A DNA stretch of 12,481 nucleotides from Candidatus Omnitrophota bacterium (GCA_023818865.1 JAMWDF010000056.1:1-12481), one strand, 5' to 3'; shown: positions 1 through 7,555, counted from the first letter of the stretch. Notes: generated from the sequence alone by a model not told the origin. Numbers and translations: made by a program.

Positions 1-2
1 CG

Positions 3-383
3 GTTCTGGTTTGCGGAGGGATGGGCGGCGTGATGCTCCATGCCTGCCGTGGGGCAAAATCCGCTGGGGGGGTAACCATAGGAATTCTGCCCACTTCCGA
101 TAGATCCTCGGCAAACCCTTATGTTGATTACTCGATTCCGACGGCTCTCGGTGAAGCAAGAAACAGCATTGTGGTCAGATCAAGCGACGCAATTATCGCT
201 ATCGGCGGAAGTTTTGGGACGCTCTCGGAAATCGCTTTTGCGCTGAAATTTCAAAAACCGCTCGTGGGAGTTTCAACATGGAAACTTATTGATTGGAAAG
301 GGGATGCCCCATCGATACAATATATGGATGAGCCTGAAAAAGCGGTAATGCTTGCGCTCAAAGCCATTGGCAAGGAAGTGTGA
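3..383 (+). CDS. TIGR00725 / LOG-like nucleotide-binding family protein, 5' end missing
   Basis: The reading frame is open to the left edge of the window, so this is the C-terminal part of a gene that starts outside it. The visible protein begins VLVCGGMGGVM, the glycine-rich loop near the N-terminus of TIGR00725 proteins. It continues with TIGILP, an ANPYVD segment, EARNSIVVRSSDAIIAIGG and the family signature GGSFGTLSEIAFALK, a variant of the PGGxGTxxE motif of lysine-decarboxylase-like (LOG, molybdenum-cofactor-carrier-like) Rossmann proteins. The ATG at 21 lies inside the conserved loop and is not the real start. The family is cytoplasmic and its exact reaction is not settled; related LOG proteins are cytokinin-nucleotide phosphoribohydrolases and others bind molybdenum cofactor. 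The stop at 381-383 overlaps the GTG start of the next frame. Family assignment is firm, function is not. Confidence 0.85.
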   Translation, partial: VLVCGGMGGVMLHACRGAKSAGGVTIGILPTSDRSSANPYVDYSIPTALGEARNSIVVRSSDAIIAIGGSFGTLSEIAFALKFQKPLVGVSTWKLIDWKGDAPSIQYMDEPEKAVMLALKAIGKEV

Positions 384-652
384 ACAGTTTGGGTGAGATT
401 AACAACTCGCAATTGAGACTGCCTCCAACTTTCCAGGAGAAAGATCTTAATTATTATCTTCGAATGGTTCGAGGAGATTTTGCCGGTCTGGAGGAATTGC
501 AGCCTCAGAAAATAGGGAAACCATCGCAGGTAAAAAATGTTGTCATAGTGTTCCCTTCCGATTCGATAGGCAAGGGCAATGAATTGCTTGGGAGTCACCC
601 CAGCCAGAGTTATAACTTATGGCCTTTCCGGGGGAGATTGGCAAGCTACTGA
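380..652 (+). pseudogene. 5' part of a DsrE/YedF-like gene, truncated by a junction
   Basis: The frame opens with GTG at 380, overlapping the preceding stop; a TTG at 389 is better spaced from the AAGGAA at 372-377 and is an alternative start. Residues 1-50 are not recognised and show no TusA Cys-Pro motif. Residues 54-71 (VVIVFPSDSIGKGNELLG) resemble the opening strand and loop of the DsrE-like domain of YedF-type proteins, in which a hydrophobic strand is followed by SDxxGxGxxELG. In those proteins an LM..F helix and a full domain of about 100 residues follow. Here similarity ends at Gly71 (codon 590-592). The remaining 19 codons to the TGA at 650-652 are an out-of-frame reading of murC. 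I therefore read this as a gene cut off by a deletion or by misassembly. YedF-like proteins are linked to sulfur or selenium handling, but no function can be assigned to this stub. Confidence 0.5.
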
Positions 653-1292
653 AATAAGAAACGGTGTTGATACTATTTCGTTTAAATGTTTTTTTAGAAA
701 TAACCTGCTGGGAAAGGTAACCCTTCCCTTATTAGGCCGCCATAATGTTTTGAATAGTCTGGCTGCTTTGGCTATCGGGACAGAAGTCGGATTAGATTTT
801 GAAACGATTTCGTCAGCCCTGGCTAATTTCGCTGGAGTTCATCGCCGGATGGAAAAAATTGCTGAGATAAAAGGGATTACAATCCTGGACGATTATGGGC
901 ATCATCCTACAGAAATTCGGGCTACCTTGGCGGCAGTGAAGTCTCGTTATCCTGGCAGGCGCTTAGTGGTTATTTTCCAGCCACACCAGTACAGTCGTAC
1001 ACGCTTTCTTCTGGAGGATTTTGCCAGTTCTTTTGCCTTGGCTGATAAAGTTATCGTTCCTGATATTTACTTTGTGCGCGATTCCGAGCGGGAAAAACAG
1101 CTGGTCAATGCCGGGATGTTAGTGGAGCGAATTCGTCAGCACGGCCGGCAGGCGCTTTATCTGCCCACACCCAAGGAAATACAGGTTTACCTTCAAGAGG
1201 TGGTGAAACCCGGTGATGTCGTCATCACCATTGGAGCCGGGCCAATTAATCGGGTCGGCCAGGAATTTGCCAGGAAACTTCAAGAAGCTTAA
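579..1292 (+). CDS. murC: UDP-N-acetylmuramate--L-alanine ligase MurC, C-terminal half only
   Basis: MurC adds L-alanine to UDP-N-acetylmuramate using ATP in cytoplasmic peptidoglycan precursor synthesis. Motifs follow MurC order: VITYGLS (residues 11-17), GRHNVLNSLAA (53-63), FAGVHRRME (84-92), DDYGHHPTEI (104-113), FQPHQYSRT (133-141) and GDVVITIGAG (212-221). The C-terminal Mur ligase domain is therefore complete and undamaged. The N-terminal UDP-binding domain and the P-loop (GTHGKT) part of the ATPase domain are absent: 237 residues remain of roughly 460-490. An in-frame stop lies at 567-569, so the frame cannot extend upstream. The ATG at 579 lacks a convincing ribosome binding site and its first residues probably belong to the DsrE-like sequence. 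As it stands the product could not bind ATP and should be inactive. Being clean right up to the join, it looks recently cut or misassembled rather than slowly decayed. Confidence 0.85.
   Translation: MNCLGVTPARVITYGLSGGDWQATEIRNGVDTISFKCFFRNNLLGKVTLPLLGRHNVLNSLAALAIGTEVGLDFETISSALANFAGVHRRMEKIAEIKGITILDDYGHHPTEIRATLAAVKSRYPGRRLVVIFQPHQYSRTRFLLEDFASSFALADKVIVPDIYFVRDSEREKQLVNAGMLVERIRQHGRQALYLPTPKEIQVYLQEVVKPGDVVITIGAGPINRVGQEFARKLQEA
590..606. other. Recombination or assembly junction between DsrE-like and murC sequence
   Basis: DsrE-like similarity in one frame ends at the glycine codon 590-592. Convincing MurC similarity in a different frame begins at the codons for Ala-Arg-Val-Ile-Thr-Tyr-Gly, from 603. 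Neither protein makes sense across this point: one loses its C-terminal domain, the other loses about 230 N-terminal residues. I see no IS end, long direct repeat or inverted repeat at the join. It is inferred from the two protein families; the exact breakpoint cannot be fixed to the base. Confidence 0.55.
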
Positions 1293-1317
1293 TTGAAGGA
1301 TGTTTTGCCGAGACATG

Positions 1318-1322
1318 AGGAG
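1318..1322 (+). promoter_or_regulatory. Shine-Dalgarno AGGAG for nnrE
   Basis: AGGAG lies five bases before the ATG at 1328. It overlaps the in-frame GTG at 1322, so that GTG cannot be served by it. This decides the start in favour of 1328. Confidence 0.7.
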
Positions 1323-1327
1323 TGAGT

Positions 1328-2029
1328 ATGAAAAGAATTATTCTGCCAGTAGCTGAAGTTTATCGTCGGGAACAAGCAGCTACCGAGGTGTTTGGAATAC
1401 CGCTCCTGGTTTTAATGGAAAATGCTGGGAGGGAAGCGGCCAGAGTGGTGAACTATTGGTTGAGAAGAGAAAAAAAGAAGAGAGTAGGGATTGTTTGTGG
1501 ACGAGGTAACAATGGCGGAGATGGATTGGTGGCGGCCCGATATTTGATAAACTCAGGGTATCAGGTTAAAGTAGCCCTGGCTGGTGGCGAAAATGTTCTT
1601 ACGGAATTATCCTTTACAAACTACAAAATTTTGAGTAAGATGAAAAGTGAAGTCTCGTTTCTAGACGACGCGACTGAACTAAGGGAAATGCGAGATTTCG
1701 ACGCGGTGGTTGATGCCCTTTTAGGAATAGGGCTGCGGGGACCTCTTAAAGACCGAGAGGAAAAGATAATAGAAGAAATTAACCGGTTGGAGAAACCAGT
1801 TTTCAGTCTGGATGTGCCTTCGGGTCTGGATGCAGACACAGGGATGGTCCAGACAAAGGCAGTGCAGGCTTATCTCACAATATGTTTTGGTTTTTTGAAA
1901 CAGGGGCTATTCATTGGTTCAGGACCAAAATACACTGGCCGCATTAAATTGGTGGACATTGGATTTCCCTGGCAACTATATCAGCCTGGCTGGTCGAAAG
2001 AAAAAAACGGGGTTCTAGGTGAGAACTAA
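1328..2029 (+). CDS. nnrE: NAD(P)H-hydrate epimerase, stand-alone YjeF_N domain
   Basis: This enzyme epimerises the R and S forms of NAD(P)HX, the hydrated and inactive cofactors, so that the dehydratase NnrD can restore NAD(P)H. Numbering from ATG 1328 gives 233 residues. Visible motifs are LMENAG (29-34), the substrate-binding loop GRGNNGGDGL (58-67), DALLGIGLRG with its conserved aspartate (129-138), LDVPSGLDADTG (161-172) and TICFGFLKQG (184-193). Most bacterial homologues are fused to a C-terminal NnrD kinase-like domain of about 270 residues. Here the protein ends just after the epimerase domain, as in eukaryotic NAXE, and no NnrD follows. It starts 35 bases after murC, and its last 11 bases overlap the next gene, implying translational coupling. 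It is probably a housekeeping metabolite-repair enzyme with its partner elsewhere in the genome. Confidence 0.88.
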   Translation: MKRIILPVAEVYRREQAATEVFGIPLLVLMENAGREAARVVNYWLRREKKKRVGIVCGRGNNGGDGLVAARYLINSGYQVKVALAGGENVLTELSFTNYKILSKMKSEVSFLDDATELREMRDFDAVVDALLGIGLRGPLKDREEKIIEEINRLEKPVFSLDVPSGLDADTGMVQTKAVQAYLTICFGFLKQGLFIGSGPKYTGRIKLVDIGFPWQLYQPGWSKEKNGVLGEN

Positions 2030-4670
2030 TCTGGTTAAGAAGCGAAGCGGAAGCGGATGGATGGTTCTTATTTTCATGTTAGGCTTGGCTGGGAATAGTT
2101 TATCTTCTGAAAAAGTTAGCTCGCTGGAGATAGAAGGATTACGGTATGCCCCAGATAGCCAAAAGTTGGCAATTTTAGAGCGTCTATCTAGAGAAAAAAA
2201 CAAGACCTATCTTCCTCAGATAGCCACTCTGTTGACTGATAGAAGTCGCCAGATACGAGCGGAAGCAGCCAGGTATCTCTTAGAATTTGGCGATATCACT
2301 TCCTTATCCAGTTTTCGCCAGGGATTAAATGATGAGTGGTGGCTGGTCAGGCTTTATTGTTGTCAAGGACTTGTTAGGCACGGTGATGCCAGTGTAATTA
2401 GTGATCTGGTCAGGTCTCTTGATGATTCTTACTGGCAGGTACGTTATTACGCAGCCGTTGGTCTGGGTAAGCTGGGGGAAGAACAGGTACTAGAAGTGAT
2501 CATTGACCATTTAAAAGATAATTCTTCCGAGGTGCTGGAAGAACTTCTCTGGGCGTTACAGCGGTTATTCTGGCGTGATGCCGCCAGGGCAAAGTTCAAA
2601 AGTCTTCCTTCAGAAAGATTAAGAAGTCTTACCGAGCTAGTTAAACATAGATATGTGCCTGTGAGGATCAGATGTATATGGGCAATGGAATCCAGTCAGG
2701 ATGAAAGAATTATCCCGGCCTTAGTATCTGCCCTTGATGACAAGGAAGAGGAGGTAAAACTTCGTTCGGTTTGGGCGCTGGAGAGACTTAAAGCGGCTGA
2801 TGCCCGGACGGCGATAGAAGGGTTACTGGAAAACCCATCGGTTAAGCTAAAAATAGAATCAATCAGGACACTGGTCAGGCTTAAATCAACAGATACTATT
2901 GAGGGGCTGGTCCGTCGCTTACGAGACGAAGACGAAAATGTAAGGATTTACAGCCTCTGGGCGTTAGAAAAGGTTAAGGAACCCATCACTTATCCGGAAA
3001 TAGTTCAGTGTCTGGCGGATAGTTCTCAACGGGTTAGAGAATATGCTGCTTCCGTGGTTGTCTCGATGAGGGAAACAGAATTTTTGCCTCTCTTACAAAA
3101 TCTGATTGAGGCAGAAAATTCACCTGAAGAAGTAAAAATTATGGGTTGGCAGTTAATCACTAGGCTTGGGACTCTACCATCAAGAGAATTTTTGTTGAGC
3201 ATGTTGCGTCAGGATAAACCTTTTCAGCGAGCCGAAGCGGTAAAGGCCTGGTTCGCCCTGGATCGGTTAAACCCGGAGTTGACCAGAATTCTGTGTCATT
3301 TAGAGAGACACGACCCCTCAGGGAAAGTAAGAAGCGTCGCCGCCGGCTTGCTAAAGAATTTAGTCACAGAGTTTGCCGTCGGCCTAAATGCCAGTGACCG
3401 AATTCAGCGGGAGAAGTACCTTTTAGTGGCCAGAGAAATGGCAGAAACCCCAGAGGTAATTTCTCTTCTCAAAATAATGGGTACTAGTCCATACCCAGAG
3501 GTGAGAGAAGCGATGGCAGAAATAGCAGCAGTAAAAGGGCAGCCAGGTGTTTACCGATCTCTGCTGGAAATGATGGAGGAGCCAGACATTGTCATCAGAC
3601 GAGCAGCGGCCAGAGCCCTAGGAGAAGCAAAGAACCGAGCTGCCATCGCGGCTTTAAAAAAGGGGCTGAGTGCCCCTGACCAGGAATTGCAAATTACTTG
3701 TGCTTGGGCTTTAGCGAGAATGGGAGATAAATCTGGACAGGCAGCGGCCATCAGCCGGTTGCAGAGCGGGGAAGCTAATATTCAGAGGATGGCTGCGGAG
3801 ACTTTAGGCTATCTGGCGGACAAGAGGGTCAGTGGGGTGTTATTGCGAGTGTTGACCGATGCGGAATTAGAAGTCAAACCAGCCATTGGGTGGGCTCTGG
3901 CGCGTCTTGAAGAATCAAAAGGGATAGAGGTTTTGGTCCGCCTGGCTCAACAATCAGTAGAACCAGTGCGGACTGAGGCTAACCGGTATCTTCAAGATCC
4001 GCATCTTCCGCTGTCCTGTCGTCACCGGATACCGGTGGTCTGGGAGGAGGTGGCGAGACAGAGACTGGGCGTTAGTGAGCTAACCTATAGAAAAGTGAAA
4101 GCCTACCCGGCTTCAGGGATAGTGAACATTGATGGTAAGGAGAGTGAACGGGCATGGAAATTAGTCCCGGATGAAGACACTTTCATCATTCTTGGAGAAG
4201 AACGGGTTCCAGCTAATACCCAGACAAAGGTTAAATTTTTATATGATGAGCGAAATATTTACGTTTTATGCATTTGTGACGATCCGAAAGCAGCCCAGTT
4301 AACCAGATTCAGCCGTGACTTTATTTCAGTCGCGTTTAACCCTCAAGGCCTCCCCGGACAGTGGTACCAGTTTGTAGTCCATCCGTTCAATGACATTCAT
4401 TACTCTTATATTTGGAAGTTTTATCAAGATGATGAACTTGAGAGAGGCTGGGTTTCTTCTTGGGAGACTGGTACTTCAATTGGTGCCGACCGGTGGGTGG
4501 CAGAAATGAAGATTCCGCTGGCCGAGCTGAAAGTAAGCGAGGTTAATCCTGGTCTAATTTTTCAAATAAACCTTTACCGGGAATCTGAAGAACATGGTAT
4601 TAGCAGTCTGACAGGGCGGATAGAAAATCCAGAACAGTTCGGATTGCTGATCTTGGAAACAAGGCCATGA
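2019..4670 (+). CDS. Exported HEAT-repeat protein with C-terminal CBM9-like domain
   Basis: The 883-residue product starts at a GTG with a GGGG stretch (2009-2012) six bases upstream. A basic N-terminus (KKR, residues 7-9) followed by a hydrophobic stretch (14-27) looks like a signal peptide. Residues about 45-660 are tandem HEAT/PBS-type helical repeats of roughly 30 residues, recognisable by recurring patterns such as VRYYAAVGLGKLG (141-153), VKLRSVWALERL (246-257), VRIYSLWALEKV (308-319) and IRRAAARALGEA (526-537). Residues about 699-880 resemble the CBM9-like (DOMON-type) beta-sandwich: IDGKESERAW (704-713), VKFLYDERNIYV (738-749), DDP (754-756), WYQFVVHPF (782-790) and DRWVAEMKIPLAEL (824-837). 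HEAT solenoids bind partners and CBM9-like domains bind sugars or related ligands. The specific function is unknown. The stop overlaps the next start by four bases, suggesting the two products act together, probably in the periplasm or at the surface. Confidence 0.8.
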   Translation: MRTNLVKKRSGSGWMVLIFMLGLAGNSLSSEKVSSLEIEGLRYAPDSQKLAILERLSREKNKTYLPQIATLLTDRSRQIRAEAARYLLEFGDITSLSSFRQGLNDEWWLVRLYCCQGLVRHGDASVISDLVRSLDDSYWQVRYYAAVGLGKLGEEQVLEVIIDHLKDNSSEVLEELLWALQRLFWRDAARAKFKSLPSERLRSLTELVKHRYVPVRIRCIWAMESSQDERIIPALVSALDDKEEEVKLRSVWALERLKAADARTAIEGLLENPSVKLKIESIRTLVRLKSTDTIEGLVRRLRDEDENVRIYSLWALEKVKEPITYPEIVQCLADSSQRVREYAASVVVSMRETEFLPLLQNLIEAENSPEEVKIMGWQLITRLGTLPSREFLLSMLRQDKPFQRAEAVKAWFALDRLNPELTRILCHLERHDPSGKVRSVAAGLLKNLVTEFAVGLNASDRIQREKYLLVAREMAETPEVISLLKIMGTSPYPEVREAMAEIAAVKGQPGVYRSLLEMMEEPDIVIRRAAARALGEAKNRAAIAALKKGLSAPDQELQITCAWALARMGDKSGQAAAISRLQSGEANIQRMAAETLGYLADKRVSGVLLRVLTDAELEVKPAIGWALARLEESKGIEVLVRLAQQSVEPVRTEANRYLQDPHLPLSCRHRIPVVWEEVARQRLGVSELTYRKVKAYPASGIVNIDGKESERAWKLVPDEDTFIILGEERVPANTQTKVKFLYDERNIYVLCICDDPKAAQLTRFSRDFISVAFNPQGLPGQWYQFVVHPFNDIHYSYIWKFYQDDELERGWVSSWETGTSIGADRWVAEMKIPLAELKVSEVNPGLIFQINLYRESEEHGISSLTGRIENPEQFGLLILETRP

Positions 4671-6502
4671 AAAAAATATCCGCTCTTCTGATTTCCCTCA
4701 TTTGGACTTATCTGGTAGATGGGGCCACCTGGTTTGAGAAAAACCGGGAGCTGGAGATAATTTTTCCAGCCTCGGTGTGGAAATATGTGGAGAAGGCTAG
4801 AGAGGCAGATGATCAGAAACGGGTAAAGATAGCTGATTCTTACCTCCGGCTTGCACTCCGGCTAACCGAAGAGGCCAGACCTTTTGTCCCAGGCAACTGG
4901 CCCCAAAACTGGCCTTGGCAGGGTAAACCGCTTCAGTGGCTCCGGTATGCTACCCCGGAGGCTTATTTCCACAGAATTATCGGAGATTTCGCCTTGGACC
5001 ACCAGCGCTCAAAAGAAGCGATCGCTCATTACCGAATTTATCTTGAAAAATCAATTGTTCCGGATGTATCTGTCATGCACCGGTTGGCAACCCTCCTGGA
5101 GAGGGAAGGATTATTTCACGAGGCAGTGTTAATGTGGAATGATATGCAGCGGGCTGTCGAAGATAAGAACTATCACGGACAGGTTATTTCCCCAACATCG
5201 ATTATCAAGGCTATCAAACGGCTGGAAACAAAATTGCGTCGTGGCCGGGTGCTGATTCTTGATACTGATTTTAGCGATGTCCCCGAGTATCTTCAGAATG
5301 ATTTTAACCGAATTTATCGCCAGGCAGCTTCTTCTTTGAAAGGTCTGGAGACGGTGGCAGAAGAGGATTTCGCCAGAATCCTAAGTGAACAGGGATTGAC
5401 AACCAGGGACCTTATTGACGATGGAGAACTAGCCAGGGTGAGCAAAATGCTTAATGCCAGTTTGGTGGTGCGCTGTTTCCTCTCAAGGGGGGAAGGAAGC
5501 TATGTGATAGTAATAAGACTTTTCGATCCGATGCACCAGAGCTGGTTTGCTGAGTATGAATACAGGAACCAAGATTTTCGTTACTTACCTGTTCTAGTGC
5601 GACGTTTTCCCTATTCTTTTCTTGAGGAGAAATTACCCAGCGAATTGCTGTTGCCAGTGACTGAGGTTCAGTGGAACTACGAAACGGAAAGTGAGATTAC
5701 CGATATTCGTATTGCGAATGATGGAAGTACAGTGATTTGCGGTACTGAATCGGGAGACGTCTACGTCTTTGATCACCGGGGAAGGTTGGTAACAAGAAAG
5801 AAAATGAATGACCGGATTACTCAGGTGGGAATTTCTCCAGACGGACAGTTTTTTTCTTGGGCATGTCTCAATGGAAAGGTATACTTCCAGGGGAGGAAAA
5901 CCCGAAGTGACTGGGTCCATTCTTTCAACAACCTGGTACGAGGATTGGCGGTGGCAAAAGAGGGGCATTTTATGGTAGTGGGAGTGAATAATGGCGTTTG
6001 GTTTCTGGATAGCAAGGGAACAATTTTCTGGAAAACAGAATTAAATAGATGGGTAAAATGTGTGAGTATTTCTCCGCAAGCCACCAGGGTGGGTATTGGG
6101 ATGGAGGACGGTCGGGTTCTCTGCTATAGCGAAGAGGGAAATCAACTCTGGGAGGGCAAAGCAGGAAACAAGACGATGAAAATAGGATTTTCTCCCCGAG
6201 GAGATTTTCTGGTCGCGGAAACAGATACTGGAGAAGTAGTGGTCTTCGGGTCTGACGGGAAGCCGGTATTTAATTTAGTTGCCGGGGAAGAAAAAAAGTT
6301 TGTCGGATTTTCTCCGGATATGTTTTCTGCATTGACAGGCCGCCGAGGGCGCTGGTTTTACTTTATTTCTGAAAATGGGAGAAATCTCTGGAATTTTGAG
6401 GTGGATGAGAAGACAGTTTATTTAGAAGCAGCTCAGGGCGGCCAAAGATTTGTTGCCGCCGCTAATAAGAACATCTTCTATGTGGCGATAAAGTGGGAAT
6501 AA
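4667..6502 (+). CDS. Exported protein: helical repeat, CsgG/LpoB/TolB-N-like domain and beta-propeller
   Basis: The 611-residue product has a short signal-like N-terminus (lysines 2-3, hydrophobic 5-18). Residues about 35-190 are helical and TPR-like (AYFHRIIGDFALDHQRSKEA, 99-118). Residues about 192-310 fit the pattern shared by CsgG, FlgO, LpoB and the TolB N-terminal domain: a strand VLILDTDF (195-202), then VAEEDFARILSEQGLTTRDL (230-249), then a helix and strand LARVSKMLNASLVVRC (255-270), then YVIVIRLFDP (279-288). Residues about 335-611 form a WD40/PQQ-like propeller with repeated turns such as SPDG (390-393), DSKGTIFW (448-455), SEEGNQLW (488-495), GSDGKPVF (528-535) and SENGRNLW (568-575). 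The domain reading is from pattern, with the middle domain least certain. A TolB-like scaffold or surface sensor role is inference. It starts by a 4-base ATGA overlap with the HEAT gene; AAGG at 4661-4664 is close to the ATG. Confidence 0.7.
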   Translation: MKKISALLISLIWTYLVDGATWFEKNRELEIIFPASVWKYVEKAREADDQKRVKIADSYLRLALRLTEEARPFVPGNWPQNWPWQGKPLQWLRYATPEAYFHRIIGDFALDHQRSKEAIAHYRIYLEKSIVPDVSVMHRLATLLEREGLFHEAVLMWNDMQRAVEDKNYHGQVISPTSIIKAIKRLETKLRRGRVLILDTDFSDVPEYLQNDFNRIYRQAASSLKGLETVAEEDFARILSEQGLTTRDLIDDGELARVSKMLNASLVVRCFLSRGEGSYVIVIRLFDPMHQSWFAEYEYRNQDFRYLPVLVRRFPYSFLEEKLPSELLLPVTEVQWNYETESEITDIRIANDGSTVICGTESGDVYVFDHRGRLVTRKKMNDRITQVGISPDGQFFSWACLNGKVYFQGRKTRSDWVHSFNNLVRGLAVAKEGHFMVVGVNNGVWFLDSKGTIFWKTELNRWVKCVSISPQATRVGIGMEDGRVLCYSEEGNQLWEGKAGNKTMKIGFSPRGDFLVAETDTGEVVVFGSDGKPVFNLVAGEEKKFVGFSPDMFSALTGRRGRWFYFISENGRNLWNFEVDEKTVYLEAAQGGQRFVAAANKNIFYVAIKWE

Positions 6503-6523
6503 GGAATTGAAGAAGGCAGGAAA

Positions 6524-6534
6524 AGGAAAGGGGG
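6524..6534 (+). promoter_or_regulatory. Purine-rich Shine-Dalgarno region for the Gfo/Idh/MocA gene
   Basis: The 36-base gap before the oxidoreductase is almost entirely purine and ends with AGGAAAGGGGG, four bases before the ATG at 6539. It is a strong ribosome-loading site; no hairpin or promoter is evident in the gap, so the downstream genes probably share the upstream transcript. Confidence 0.5.
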
Positions 6535-6538
6535 AAAG

Positions 6539-7555
6539 ATGGTTAGAGTAGGTATTATTGGAGCAGGGTTTATGGGCAATATGCACGCTACCGTGTACAG
6601 TCAGTTTCCTGATGTGAAGGTAGCAGGGATAGCTGATATTCGGGGTGAAAAGGCTAAGTCCCTAGCCGAGAAGATAAAGTCAATTCCTTATTATTCTCCA
6701 GAGGAATTAATGAAAAAAGAAGATATCACCATTATTGATATCTGTCTGCCGACTTTTCTTCATAAACAGTACGTCATTATGGCCGCTTCCTACGGTAAGG
6801 ATGTGATCTGTGAGAAGCCGATTGCCCTAACCATAGAAGAAGCAGACGAAATGATTAACGTTTGCCAAGAGAAAAGAGTGCGATTTATGGTGGCTCAGGT
6901 ATTGCGTTTTTGGCCTGAGTATCGGTTCTTGAAGGAGGTGTATGACCGGAAAAAGTATGGGAGTTTGCGAACTATTTCCTGTCAGCGCCTTTCAGCCACT
7001 CCTAATTGGGGCTGGCAAAACTGGTTACAGGACAGTGAACGTTCTGGGAGTGCCCTGATTGATTTGCATATTCACGACACAGACTTCCTTCTCTATTTGA
7101 CCGGACAAAAACCAGAGAAACTAACTTCTTATGGGAAATTAGAGGAAGGTGGTTACACCCATATTTATACAACCTTCAGTTTTCCACAAGGAATTATTGG
7201 TCAAGTGGAGGGAGGCTGGGACTTACCAGCCAACTATCCTTTTTTGATGGCTTTCACCGCGATTTTTGAAAGAGCAGTCATTGAGTTTAACAGCCGGAAT
7301 AAACCCACCCTGGTTGTTTATGAAGCTAACGGAAGGATTGAAAGGCCGGAATTTGCCCCGAAACAGGTAGCCGGGGTAGAGGGAAATATCAGTGACCTGG
7401 GTGGATATTACTATGAACTGCGGTACTTTATTGAACACGTCATTCACAACAAACCATTTGGCGTGATTACTCCTGAGCAAGCAAGAGATAGTCTGGCAGT
7501 AGTCCTGGCAGAAAAGGAATCGGCCGATACTGGAAAAACTATAACTTTGAAGTAA
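6539..7555 (+). CDS. Gfo/Idh/MocA family NAD(P)-dependent oxidoreductase
   Basis: The 338-residue product has the full family layout. A Rossmann fold opens with VGIIGAGFMGNMHA (4-17), the dinucleotide-binding GxGxxG. The family signature CEKPIALT (91-98) holds the conserved Glu-Lys-Pro, and Lys93 is the likely catalytic lysine. A C-terminal beta-sheet domain contains LIDLHIHDTD (173-182), where Asp175 and His179 match the usual catalytic acid and histidine. Members oxidise or reduce sugar, inositol or sugar-nucleotide substrates; which one cannot be read from sequence. The protein is cytoplasmic with no signal peptide. It follows the propeller gene by 36 bases and precedes era by 18, so it is probably cotranscribed with both. 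With CBM9-like and glycosyltransferase genes nearby, a role in making a sugar precursor is possible but is inference only. Confidence 0.85.
   Translation: MVRVGIIGAGFMGNMHATVYSQFPDVKVAGIADIRGEKAKSLAEKIKSIPYYSPEELMKKEDITIIDICLPTFLHKQYVIMAASYGKDVICEKPIALTIEEADEMINVCQEKRVRFMVAQVLRFWPEYRFLKEVYDRKKYGSLRTISCQRLSATPNWGWQNWLQDSERSGSALIDLHIHDTDFLLYLTGQKPEKLTSYGKLEEGGYTHIYTTFSFPQGIIGQVEGGWDLPANYPFLMAFTAIFERAVIEFNSRNKPTLVVYEANGRIERPEFAPKQVAGVEGNISDLGGYYYELRYFIEHVIHNKPFGVITPEQARDSLAVVLAEKESADTGKTITLK

Noticed and set aside
21..23. ATG at 21 as a true gene start
   Set aside because: It sits inside the conserved GGMGGVM loop and the frame is open to the window edge.
541..579. HSVPF-like peptide in a third frame, resembling the VPF segment that precedes VITYGLS in MurC, suggesting a frameshifted intact murC
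   Set aside because: The spacing to VITYG is shorter than usual, the same bases read as a better DsrE-like match in another frame, and no P-loop or N-terminal MurC motif appears upstream in any frame.
1322..1327. GTG at 1322 as the start of nnrE
   Set aside because: It overlaps the AGGAG ribosome binding site; ATG 1328 has ideal spacing.
2200..4000. Possible DNA tandem repeats in the HEAT gene
   Set aside because: The repeats are visible only at protein level; the nucleotide sequences have diverged, so there is no satellite or recent duplication.
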